64,000 nucleotides of DNA, taken from NCBI GenBank assembly GCA_024195265.1, contig JAJLRJ010000002.1, positions 21,973,070 through 22,037,069 of the forward strand, in the 5' to 3' direction. This document shows positions 44,986 to 56,900 of this stretch, in pieces. The position numbers and the translations under genes are program-made. A model generated the notes under the pieces. The model did no database searches. It saw only the letters and a list, made by a program, of their open reading frames with translations, and was not told the origin of the DNA. Each line of letters starts with the position of its first letter. Position 1 is the first letter of the stretch. Source of the DNA: Dendrophyllia cribrosa. Taxonomy: Eukaryota; Cnidaria; Anthozoa; Scleractinia; Dendrophylliidae.

Positions 44986-46350
44986 TCCATCTGAAACTGA
45001 TGTTACCTCATTATAGTGTTACCACTCACCCACCCCACATTTGTTCAATGAAAAACATTGGTACAACTTGCAGGGGTTAATGTGAAACAAAATATCTTGG
45101 TTACACAATAATCTGTAACCAGGATTCAAATCAATGACCTTTTAACTAGAGTCTTACATTTTAACCACGACACTATATATACTAGCAGTAATCACAGATT
45201 ATGGAGACGCGTTCGAAGGAATTTCCGGCGGAAATGAGCCCCTGAAAAAAACCAATTGGGGCGGCCATTTGGAAGACCGTCTACCAAAAAATCTCAAAGT
45301 TTACTGCACATAAACCACAGGACAACCAACACGAAATTAGGATTGCGTTCTTCGAACACGATAATACCTGCCAACTTTTCCTAAGTCAAATGCATGAGAT
45401 TTTCGTATCCATATTACCCGAATTTCCGAAAAATTTACGACGACTTCCGAATATTGCCAAAGATGTTCCGATTATTTCCGAAGGTTGCCGAATGTCGCGG
45501 TTGGAAGTTTGAAATCTCGGCGCAATCTTGTTATTAGCATTCAAATGCAACATTTAGCGCCACTTACTGGACTACTTTGGGTGGAAATTTAATTTAATTT
45601 TTCACGTCAATGGTTAATGAACAAGTAGTCCGGAATTGCGAGTCAGGCGTGTATGCGTGTGATCGATGTTTTCGATCCGCAGGCGTGTGACACACGCATA
45701 ATGCGTGTGAGTTGGTAGGTACACTATATCACCTTTTAACTGTAGTGCAATGGCAATTACAGCAGGAGCCATGTTCCCTCCACCCCCACAATGCCAATCA
45801 CTGGGCATTTGGCATTTTGTACTAAAAAATATTGCAAATGCCCCAGGGAGGGGACAATAAAAGCTGTTCAATACCCTGGTAGAAAAGAAAAAGAACATTG
45901 AAGGGTGTTTCTTTGAATCTAGGCTCATTAATCCAAACATTATTTGAGTGCAAACTGAGGACTGAGGAACTGAACTGTTTCCCCTCAGTATCCCTCTAAT
46001 AACTGATATATTTTGGAGCTAGTTGGCAACACATTTTTGTTGATGAACTAATGACCCGAAATGAAGCCAGAAATATTTGACATCAAAAACACTACAATGT
46101 CAAATGCCCCAGGATACACTGAGAACAGGCTGATGCCTGATCCCCAGAATTTGAAAATGAGAAAATGCATGGCAAATGCCCGGGGAAAGGGGGAGATGGG
46201 GATGGGTGTATAAAGAAAAGAAAAATAATTATTTATTGAAATGTGGATTGTTGCCTTTTTTTAAAAGTTAGTTATACTAATACTAAGCCACTAGAAATCT
46301 CCGTCACCCTGAGCCTAATAACTTGTTTCATAAATAAAACGTAAGCTTAA

Positions 46351-48571
46351 GGGCCCATTATAGTATTCCGTTGCTAGGTAATGCGGTTGCTATGCAGAGC
46401 TAAATCAAGTACAATTTTACTTCCGGTGAAAGTGACAGGCAGCTTCGCGCGAGAGTCTGTACAAATTCAAAACTGTCCTAAACAATGCCAAATTTGAAGT
46501 TCGTCTCGTTTAACTCCTGAATTCTTGGTTAGTACTTAAACTTATTTGAAGCTGGATATGTTTTCTCCGGAAACATTCGTCTTGGACGGTTTTCAAGCTG
46601 ATTCAAAACGTAGAAATAACTGAAGGAGTAAGAACGCTCAACTGATCAGTTCACAGATATCGGAATCTGCTAAAAGTTTATTCCCACTGCTTCAGTCTTC
46701 GTACCGTTTTTTCGTTTCTTTTTGTCAATGCTGACCAGGTCAACTGGAATTCTGGACTGAGAAGTTAGAGGATATATCTGGAGCCAACATGTGAGTAAGA
46801 TGTTAACATTTGCAGAAAAGTGCTCGAGTTTTTACAATTTCAACGCGAAGCGTAGCGCGTTTGTTTTTCTCGTAGCTACAGTTTTTACGTATTTTTCAGG
46901 GCCGATTTCGTATAAACTTAGAAGCCGTCAAAGTTGTACAGATTTCAACGAAGTGTGAATGAACAAAGTACAATGAGTTCAAATTTGTTTGATGAAAATT
47001 ATTAATAAAAAAATTATTTTCAATTCGTTTAGTTTTATTTAAGCTTATACTCGTACGTTTTTCCGTCCGTGGAAGATTGTTTAACTTCGGGATTAACTGA
47101 TAAATTGTCATTGTGTGTTGATACGATGCAACTTCAGGCAAAAACTTCAGTGAAAAAATAATAAAAAAACTTCAAATTAAAAAAGTAAGACAGTGCGTTG
47201 TACCTATTGAAAAAAGATGTTTACGTTTTAGATTTATATTTTCATTGAATGAAAACAAATTGAACCATCGATTTAGATGGATTCGACGCTGGTGTTGCAT
47301 AAGGTTTCAAAAAAACACGGACTTCAACCTTGGACTTTTGTCTTTTGACTTCGCCTATTCTGCCTTCCACTTTAATGATAATCGAGTACTTCTTAACTGT
47401 TTGATTTCTTTCGAGCTATTCCGCCAAAAATGGCCACTTATAACTGAGATAACCGTTTGCACATAAAACAAATTAAACGGCGCATAATTTTGGGCAAACA
47501 AAACAAAATAACATTGCATCTTTTCCGTTTCGATCTGTATATAACTTAAAAACATTGCATGTGATAAAATCAGAAGCACAAAACTAATAAGCTTCTGATA
47601 AAACAAATAGGACTGCTCTATAAATGGCTTTGTTGCTATTTTAGAGGAGGAAAAAAATTGTCGATGGAGGATATCTAGTAATTATATTGACCTCTATATT
47701 TTTTGCTCCTAAGATTGTCGACTGTTGTTTGAAAAGAAAGAGAAAGAAAAGTTTCTTTCTTTTTTATGTAAGTGCCATACTGCTCTTCAAATTCAAGGAA
47801 AACCGTCTCACAGATGCGTGAGTTCCCAAACCAATGCTTTGGACGTTTTGGATTTGAAGGCATTTTCCTGCTCACCCATGCCTGCTAAAGTGATCGAAGG
47901 CTTGTGATCTGACAGATACAGGCATGACTCGTTTCTCCTTGTCTGCAAAGAAAGGCAACTTTTTCGAGTGAAGGTTGAAACGTACTTCACAAACGATAAC
48001 CATACTTAACAAATCCTAACAAAATGAAGGTCTTACTTCAAGAGTTCGGCAGTTTCCAATTTATAGCACAGGAAGCCCAGGTTGACAACAGGCCACCTAC
48101 TTCCGGTAAAGACAAAGGCGAACCTAACTCGGCGCAAATAGAGGCTAATTTATTTTTAACAAATTCAATCGAAAGATAAAAGATTTTTCGTGAAACGTAA
48201 GCATGCTTTTTGCGAAAAATCAAAAAACAAAAAATTAAGACGCAAAAACGTGGTTTTGAGAACACATTTTTCCTCATATTATTTTTACTTTTCATCCTTA
48301 AAGAAAACGCATGCTTACGTTTTTTTTAAATGGTGTATAAAATCCAGTGATGCAAAAAATTTTTGATAAAACTGTAAGTTTCTGAAGTTACGCTCATTTT
48401 TCTGTTTTGGGTCACGTGACATTGGGCGTGGCCTGATGATGTCACAACCCGAACCACAGGTGTACTTAAAGGTTGCTGTTCAAATTTGGTCAAATATAAG
48501 CAAAAATTTGCCAAGCTAGAGCAAACTGATTTTTCGCTAGCAACGGCCTGAAAAGATACTATAATGGGCCC
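46351..48571. mobile_element. 2.2-kb TTAA-flanked piggyBac-like non-autonomous element
   Basis: TTAA at 46347-46350 and 48572-48575 flanks perfect 16-base inverted ends, GGGCCCATTATAGTAT and its complement. GTTGCTAG follows within the left end, and CTAGCAACGG sits inside the right end, extending the similarity. The interior is AT-rich and has no open frame resembling a transposase. It lies between the putative first exon (49155-49171) and the body of the coiled-coil gene. Confidence 0.8.
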
Positions 48572-49154
48572 TTAAGTAAGCTTATGCACCAACTCCTATT
48601 TAACTTAGCAGTGAGGACTGAGCGTGTTATTGTGAATCCGAATCTAATTTTTTCAAATTCAAAAACTCATTAACCTGTAAACGTATCAGCTTCTTACTGC
48701 TGTAGTGTTTAAAAATTATTTATCATATTTAACAACGACAACAAAAATCAAAAACAGAACACGCTGCGCGCGGGAAAAGGTTGCACCCATGGTTCATACA
48801 GACTGACAGATCAAAATAGAGATGGCGTGCAGCGAAACGTTTACGACTCCCTTGCGACCCGTAAACTACGAAAAGCTCTTCCTGAAACTATCCCGTAGCG
48901 TAGCTTAGCTTCCTGTATAAAGCTTACGTGGGGTCACAAGATGCAACCTTACTTTAACAACAACAGCCTGGCTGTACCGACAAGTGGCATTTGAGCAAAT
49001 CGTTATTGTGCTTCTTTGTTCCTGTGAATTCGGTGTAAGCTGTAAGTCAGGACGTACAGGGGTGCTGATGGAAGAAACAAAGCTTCACTCAAAATTCAGA
49101 CCTTAAAGAGATGAACTGCACAATTGCCTGATAAATATTCATTACAGCACTTAC

Positions 49155-49171
49155 TTGTCTGTGGCTGCCAT
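49155..49171 (-). CDS. Candidate first coding exon (MAATD) with TISU-like start
   Basis: On the - strand CAAGATGGCAGCC is one base off the TISU consensus. It encodes MAATD plus two bases, then a strong donor, GTAAGTGCTG. The next visible - strand exons are those of the coiled-coil gene (from 44239), but the phases disagree (2 against 0). An unseen exon in between is therefore needed, or this belongs to another transcript. Confidence 0.35.
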
Positions 49172-50260
49172 CTTGATAATTGAAAAACACGTTGGAAGCC
49201 TGGTAACGAAAGATAAAGTTTTCGCGCGTATCCTAAAATTTATAAATTTCTCGCTCTAAAAATTAAGAGGAGGGCTTAAAAAGGATTATGCATGATACAG
49301 GGGCTCAATGCTCATATTCTATTATTGGATGGGAGATTATTTGTGAGGGCCACAAATCAATGAAGTATTGTTAAATGGAAATTTTTCTATTTTCCTCTGA
49401 GCTTTTGGTAATCTTCTCTAAGCTATTCTTGTTATTGTCATTCAATCTCATTGGTCTCACATACCATAAATCCACGTCCACCTCAGCACCTCAATTATGG
49501 AACTCTATTCTATAGTATATTAGAAGTGCAGAAACTGTTACAGCATTTAAAACCAAGCTAAAATATTTTTATTAGTCTTCTTTTTGTTTGTACATTGGGG
49601 CTAGAAATGCTCATTAGAAGAACTTTTTTATTTTTAATAATTATTGTCAATTAGAGGATTGACATGGATGAAATCGAAATTGATACCTAATACGTTATGT
49701 TTGCCAAACTACAGTTAACTACCACTATAGTGGTATGAACATATTTGCCAGTTAGTATATGTTTCAGTTTGTGAACTACTATATGCACAACTTTGTATTT
49801 TAACACTCGGGTTATGTTGTTGTTTACACGCAAGTTATACAAGGTAATTGAATAATTAAATAAGCGCCCTGCCCCCTCCCCCCCCCCCCCCCCCCCCCGT
49901 TTTTTTCCCCAAATTTGAAATAAGCGCTCCAGGCACTAATTCGAGGATTTATGGTATACATGTACAATGTGTCTGCTCCTTCCAGATGTTCTGCAATGAA
50001 TTCTCCGTGCTTGCCCAGCATCTCTGCCAGCTTCAAAGGCAAATTATGTCATCCCATAATCCCACAATCAAGGGCCTCTTGACTAACATCCTGATATTGC
50101 TTTTTAAAGGCTTGTTGAATTCTAACTTAGCTTTTTACAAACAAAAAAAATCCCTGCCAAAATCTTCCTACCTCCCCAAAAGTCTCCAAATTGCTCATTT
50201 CACACCCCAAAAAGGCCTTCACACCTCCCCTTCAGTAATACACAATCCTCAAAGTTACTA

Positions 50261-50491
50261 CGATTATCAGTTCAGCAAGGCACGAGCGATGTTTGGTGAC
50301 AAAGTATTGCAGTTAAAACTACGTTGTTGTCAAGGGCAACTTGCTATGCTTCCAACGGTAACTTACTGATGACGTGCAATGACAGACAAGTTACCGTTGG
50401 AAATGTAGCAAGTTGCCCTTGACGACAACGTAGTTTTAACAGCAAAACTTTGTCACCAAACATTGCTCATGCCTTGCTCAACTGATAATCG
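50261..50491. mobile_element. ~230-bp foldback MITE
   Basis: CGATTATCAGTTCAGCAAGG at the left is matched by CCTTGCTCAACTGATAATCG at the right. The arms stay complementary for about 100 bases each (ACTACGTTGTTGTCAAGGGC against GACGACAACGTAGTTTTAAC), meeting near 50375. Confidence 0.85.
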
Positions 50492-50802
50492 AAGGTAATG
50501 TCTTCTTTAGTGGCCATTTCAACTGACTCTTTAAATCTACCTGCAAGGTTAGCAAATCTCTTTGAACCTGATCACCAGTGCCAAAATTTTAGTTGCCATA
50601 GCACCTAAAATGATATACCTGAGTACCCATGATCATCATTAAGTTTGTACCCCTATTCCATAGATTATGATTTCTATTTGATCTGATGGAACTTTGCAAG
50701 ATGATACTCAACAGCACAATAATATTGATTAATCAAGTAACAAATTTACACCTGTGCCTTTATACCATTTCAATCACCTGAGGAAGCAGCATAAACTGTA
50801 GG

Positions 50803-51181
50803 CCACCAGAGGCGGATTTCAGGGAGGGGCCGAGGGCCAAGGGTGCCCCCCCCCCCCCCCCTGAAAACAAATGAGATGACTCTAGTTTAAATAGCTCCCA
50901 TACCACTCCAGTTATTTGGATTTCGTTTGTAAAAAAAAGTTTGAATTGATTCAAGTCATGTTTGACAACAAACGCATCTGCATTTTATTAAATATTTCAA
51001 CATTTCTTGTTCAATATGGGATCCAGGCATTTGCCAAAATTGAGCACCCAGAATGCACCAGATTGCATCTCAGAGTACTTAAATTATCAAAATTTTCTGG
51101 AGGGGCATACTCGCGGAACCCTCGACACGCCCATTGTCTCATACAAATTTTTACGGCCCCTGTCTTAAATTCCTGGATCTA
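50803..51181. mobile_element. MITE with AGAGGCGGATTTCAGG ends and C tract
   Basis: Left CCAGAGGCGGATTTCAGGGA and right TTAAATTCCTGGATCTATTG are degraded versions of the ends seen at 20873-21033. A 15-base C run (50848-50862) again follows GGGTGC-type sequence near the left end. Confidence 0.6.
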
Positions 51182-51639
51182 TTGTTTGGAAAACGTTTTG
51201 TACATGATCTCCAGCACTGAGAAGTGGCATCATAGCATACACATGTAACATTCAAACTGAAGTTTGGTGGTTTGAAGTCTAGTCTATGCCCCCCCTTAGA
51301 CAAGACATTTTACCTCTACATCATATCGTCACTGTTCGACCAGGTGTATAAAACAGGTAGCTGCCAGCAATATGCTGGGTGGTAACTTATTTTTATTCAC
51401 TAGTGTCCCAAGAGAGGAGGGATATTCATACTTTGGGCAACGTACCATCTGATGGGCTATTTGAGTAATGAAAACACAATATTACCTCACCACAAAAATG
51501 GAGAGAAAATAGAGAGTATCTATTTTATGTTTCTTTCTGCAGTTGCAACTCCCTGCAGGACCACCTCTTGTAAGATACCACCTTTCAGCTTTTAGCTGAA
51601 ACTTCCACTTCCCTGGCATTTTGTGTGGTCCGCTTACAA

Positions 51640-51930
51640 GGGAGGTGTAGTGGTTAGTACATTTGATTTCAGATTTGAAGGTCTGTGCTTTGAGCCCTGC
51701 TCTCAACTGTTGTGTTGTTTCCTAAGACAAGAAACTATGCTCCACATTGCCTGACTCTCTCTCTGACCAGGTTTATAAAATTAAATGGGCACCAGTGACA
51801 TTATGCTGGGGGTAACCCTGTAATGGACTAAGCATTCCATCCAGAGAGGAGGAGTAATACTCCTGTTTGTTTTGTGCTACAGAAACAGGGTTAAGCTGTG
51901 TCTGTGTGGACTACCCGTGGTCGAGACAGT
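51640..51930 (+). mobile_element. SINE family 1, + strand
   Basis: GGAGGTGTAGTGGTTAGTAC (A box region), TGCTTTGAGCCCTG (B box region), TTCCTAAGACAAGAAACTAT, CATTCCATCCAGAGAGGAGG, then ACAGAAACAGGGTTAAGC. Same order as the other copies. Confidence 0.7.
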
Positions 51931-53524
51931 GGTGCAACTCAGTATTTAAATCTCGGTCCTCCAGAATCCAATTTTTTTTTGTCACTCCTCAGGGTGACAT
52001 GAAAATGAAGAAATCAGCTTGTCCAAAACTTTAGCTTACCAGCCAGGAGCTCTGAGGAGCTAGCCCAAAAGTAAATAACAATTTATTCAGGGTATGGAAA
52101 TTGTGACCACCTGGTCACCAGACGGTGTGACTAAAAATTGAGTATTGGCGACCAAAAATGTAGAACTGGTCACCAGGAGGTGACTTTTTAAAGTATTGTT
52201 GTTGCTTTCCAAGTATATTTAACATACATTTACAAATAACAAAGAATCATGAAGGTGATAATCATTCATTTTCTATCATTCACCTTTAATATTTAATTCT
52301 TATATTCCTAAAATGCTGCTAACATTCACTTTCATTGCTTGCCCATCGGGCAAACTGCAATAAAAATACAATAGCCAGACAGGTCACTCCACTAGCCCTG
52401 GGCTATCGGACAGCGCTTTTGTCACGCCCTGCTCCTCAACATTGTCCCCTCCCCTCTCTTGCTTATTTGAGTCATGGATGCATGCAGAAGGTTTGCTAAG
52501 CAAGAACGAAACATACATGTAAGAGTCGCCTCAAGTGACTCTAGCTTATTGAGTGCTCAGCAAACCTCTATGTTTAACCGTAACTTCCAGAAAGAAGTAC
52601 TTAAACAGAGAAACACTATCTGTTTTTAGTTGTGGTATTGATGTGTATGTTGTCATGTATGAGCAGGCTGTATGGTGTATCAGGTAACTAACATTTTTTT
52701 CCACTCCAAGTAGATGATAGAACATTTTTGCTGGTATCCTAAATGAATTTTGTACTTTATGTTTCTAGCAATATTGGGTTGAAAAAGTTTAAAATCCAGC
52801 TGTGTACAAACTAACATGTATGAGCCTGAGCGCACACTATAACCATTTGTCAACTTGTACAAACAGTTAATGCTTAACTGACCAATTAGAGCTCATGTTT
52901 TGCTTGGGTTATGTTATAACTAGTGTATCCAAAAGATAGTAATTGCTGCGGTAAATTTGTTGTAATAATGCTGTTTTATCGCCTCGCTGGTATTACAGAA
53001 TTTCCTCTTTCGTTTTTTGAGGGAAAGCAAAGCAAATGTAACCGGGATGAATCGACGAAAACTCCAGCTGATAAGACTAATTTTGTTTTGTACATGTAAT
53101 TCACGCATCAAGTTCTTGCAATGTCTGTAGAATATTGTTGAGCAAATTAAAGGACGCGTTCACCACGAGGAAGGTGTGAAAATTTAGGTTTAACCTAATT
53201 TAAATTATTGATAATGAATATGTTGCGTTACTAGCTAGCCGTATCGTATTCGCGTCTCCACGCGCTCAGCTCAGGTTTCGCGTCCCCACGCGCTCAGCTC
53301 AGTCTCATCGACCGCTGTCGGAGTGATTTCAAAATAAATTTGTCTTTTATTCCGTACAATCTTCGAAAATCTTTGCTATCCAACGGTCCCATCACCATGC
53401 CTCACAGTCCTTTCTCAACTCGCGGTAGTCTTCGACACTTCAGTTCCGATTACGACTGGCACATGTTGGACCAAAATATTGCAAATCTCGCAGCCAACAC
53501 GGCTTGAAGCAGCAAGCAAGGCTA

Positions 53525-53617
53525 TTGTTCGTGGCGCAGTGAATTCTGGCCCAAAATGTGTGCGTGGCGCAGTGAATTCTGGCCCAAAATGTGTGCGTGG
53601 CGCAGTGAATTCTGGTA
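53525..53617. repeat. Three tandem copies of a 33-bp unit
   Basis: CGTGGCGCAGTGAATTCTGG occurs at 33-base spacing (53529, 53562, 53595). The + frame reads RGAVNSGPKCV repeated and stays open to a stop at 53644-53646. No start codon or domain supports a gene. Confidence 0.8.
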
Positions 53618-53901
53618 AAAAGCGATCAAATCGAGATTTTTCTTAGCTTATATTTTTTTCTCATATATTTCTCTTAAATCCTGATTATGTTGCTGCTCAC
53701 TCGATAGGTTAGGATATAGATAAGATATAGGGGAAAAGGTTGACCTTGCAACAGGCTTGCACCCTGTCAATGAAAATGTGAGTATACTCCTAGGCAATTT
53801 CAATATACAAACTGAAGATAAAAACTGGCTTTATGAAGCCCTAGAAGACTACAAAGACAGATGTCAACTTATGCATAGCTACAACAATTAATTTCACTTA
53901 C

Positions 53902-56900
53902 TGGAGACAGCTTTTCTTGCTTGATGTGAACAATACAAGAGTATCGATTTATCGCTGGGGTTTGCACACCTACACTAGCACATCCACAAACTCCCTGTGA
54001 ATGCCTTCCATCTGCCTCACACGACGGGCTGGCCTCACATGAAGGGGGGGCTCCATCTGTATTGACTGATAGGGCATCACCGGTGGCTTCTGAATCATCC
54101 TGGTCATCACAAGAGGGCACAGAACATGCAGCTTGTGGGGCTTCATCACTGGCACCAGGAGCAGCTGAAGCGGCTAAGGCAGCTGAAGCAACATCAACAG
54201 ATGTAAAAGGAGGAGTAGCTGTGATGGCTGAAGAGACCTCATTAGAAGCATCAGAGGGGCCATCTTTTGCAAAATCCTCAGAAATAATGGTACTAAAAGA
54301 ACTGTCCTCACAACACTCTAGTACTGGCATACTGTCTGTGTTTCCGTCTTTTTCTTTACTTTCCTCAAGATTTACAGGTACAGGTGACTCAGGGGGGCTG
54401 TCAGCAGTATAGACATCATTGTCATAACATGAGGAAGGTTTGGGCTTTTTTCCAGCAGAATTAAGGGTCTTGATTATACGCGTGGAACCATAATTCATTG
54501 CAACATCCAAGGCACTCAATTTCTTCTTATTGACAATCGTTGCATCGCCCCCAGCATCGATGATGGAGCAAAGCGGAACTAAGCCAATCTCATTTTGTGC
54601 AAGATAATGCATTACCGTGTTACCATGCTGATCTTGAGCATTCACTATTTCCGCTGTCTTTCCAGGCATTTCCATTGCTTTCATCACCATTGCTTTCAAA
54701 AATTCTGAATAATAATCCATCTTGTTGCCTGTTAACAGTTTTGTTGCAGCTGCATGAAGAGGAGTTTGAAGGGCTTTATCCTGAAGGGGCAGACAATTCC
54801 TAAGCACATGCACCATTCGTTTAATTTTCTCTCTATAACGCCGCGTGTCACAGAAGTGTAAACAAAGAACGCTTCTATGCAGAGCAGTTTCTTGAGAGTC
54901 CAAAGAGCGAACAGTCACATCAAAACCTAGAAAGTAATTTATCATAATAAGAAACTGTTTTTAACCTTTTAACCCCCAAGAGTGTCAAACATCAAAATTT
55001 AAAAAAAAAAAATTTCATTTTGTAAAATATTGAAAAACAAATGGTACCATGCAAAAGTACTGCTGAAGACATTTCATTTGAATGGTCACACCATAGGATT
55101 TCGTCGACAGACTCAAAAGTTAGGGTTAGAAAGGGTTAAGGTAATTGCTATTGTTAAGAATGATAAGCAAATAATTTGTTTATTAATATATTAATATTAT
55201 ATTAATGCAACTCAATGTTTTATTGTATCCAACATCAAAATCAAGACAAAGAGAGAAAGAGAGTCATTGGAAATTTGAATAAAAGTGAAAAAAGCATTCT
55301 TGCTTGGTGCAAGATATTTATACAATGGAGAGATTTAGCATAACATTTACTGAAAATTATGGTGGCTGCCATGACCATCTGCCAATTGTGGGGAAAAATT
55401 AAGCAATCCGAAATCTCTCTATTGAGTAATGGAATAAGGTCCTGAATAGAAGGTATTTCATCAGATTTACTTTACCACTTCTAGACTACAAGGAGTCCCC
55501 CGTATCTCTCAGGGATAGTTGAGAAGACGATATGCAAGTGAATGCAAAAATTGCAGCCCTCAAAGGACATGCAATGCACTTTTGTGTTTTACAGGAATCT
55601 ATAGACTGCTTACCAATGCAACTCTGTAAAGTTTTCAGCCTTAAGTTATTGTTTGCTGATACAGTAGGTTAAGGCCCCAACCACACTAATGCGTTTTTGA
55701 AAACCTCCGTTTTTGGTTCCCTGAAAACGGATAAAAAGATCTGCTTCCACACTAACACTTTAACATCGTCCATACTAGGGGCTGAAAAACGATGATCCAA
55801 AGATGCGTTTTCATCACCAGGCTCTGCTCGGACGTTTTTTCTGTTTAATGCACATGCTCAAATAGCGTCAGTGATACTACGTGTTACTACGCATCACGTA
55901 AGCGTTTTTGGAAAGCTCCGTTTTTGCCGTCCACACTAAAACGATAGACCTGCGTTTTCAAAAGTCTCCACTCTGAAAAGCGTTTTCATAGATGAACATC
56001 TCCATTTTTTATCACTTTAGTGTGGACGATCAGTAAAAATGGATAAAAAAGTATGCGTTTTTAAACGAAAATGCATTAGTATGGACAGGGTCTAAGTCTT
56101 CACAAGCCTAATGGCTCACAACTGCCGGAGCTTAACCCAGTTTCTGTAGCATGAAGCAACTGATACTCTCCCCTGGATGGGATGCTATTCAATCCAAGGT
56201 TTACCCCCAAAATTACGTTGCCAGTACCCATTTATACACCTGGGTGGAGAGAGACAACATGGAGCAAAGTTTCTTGTCTAAGGAAAAAACACAACGGCAG
56301 AGACGAGGCTCGAACCACCGATCTTTAGGCTGAAAGTCCAACGCGCCAACCACTAGACCACCGCACCTCCACTGTTTACTGATAGCATGCAATTTATTCT
56401 CGACTGATGTTTTGAACCATCTGCTCACATGAATATATGTACCGTTTTTGTTTGATAATATTGGAGGACTTATGAGACCGGCAAGTTGACAAGCCTCAAT
56501 TGTATTTGCAATACGAGCATTTGCAATATTGCATTACGTGTGAGTGTTAATATAAAAAAATCAGCTCTTGGTTATGATCTTTGTCCATTAATTTTATTAC
56601 CTTGGGTGTTAACATCAGCTTGCCAATTATTTTCGACAGACCAAAAAAGTCACAATTATAACTTTACGTAGTGCAGCGCTCCAAGCTACATTTTTAAAAT
56701 GGTTGCCAGTGGAAAATTTCGGTCGCCAAAAATTGTCGTTTGACATTAATGCAAGACACTTCATGCTACTTTACATGAAGACACTACTGCTGGATTTCCA
56801 AAATGGCCGCTCAATGAATTCGAAGCTGCATTACGCAGATCCATATGCCAGAACACGTCTTGCAGTGCAAGAAGAACAGATTTATCATTGAACTTATACA

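Larger units (their letters stand above)
49172..53901. other. Intergenic or intronic region between two - strand genes
   Basis: No gene is recognised with confidence. A 21-base C run lies at 49878-49898. Bases 49984-50045 read on the - strand as LPLKLAEMLGKHGEFIAEHL, which looks protein-like but has no good splice sites. Bases 53397-53516 (+) give a 39-codon open frame (MPHSPFSTRG...), and 53525-53617 hold three copies of a 33-base unit. The stretch 52400-53160 shows nothing notable. Confidence 0.4.

Noticed and set aside
49984..50045. Protein-like segment LPLKLAEMLGKHGEFIAEHL on the - strand as a distal exon of the ankyrin gene
   Set aside because: No convincing acceptor or donor at matching phase; the sequence next to it (AAATCCTCGAATTAGTGCC) looks repetitive. 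Left unassigned.
54062..54412. 116-codon + strand frame opposite the ankyrin gene
   Set aside because: Antisense shadow of the low-complexity Ser/Ala-rich coding exon.
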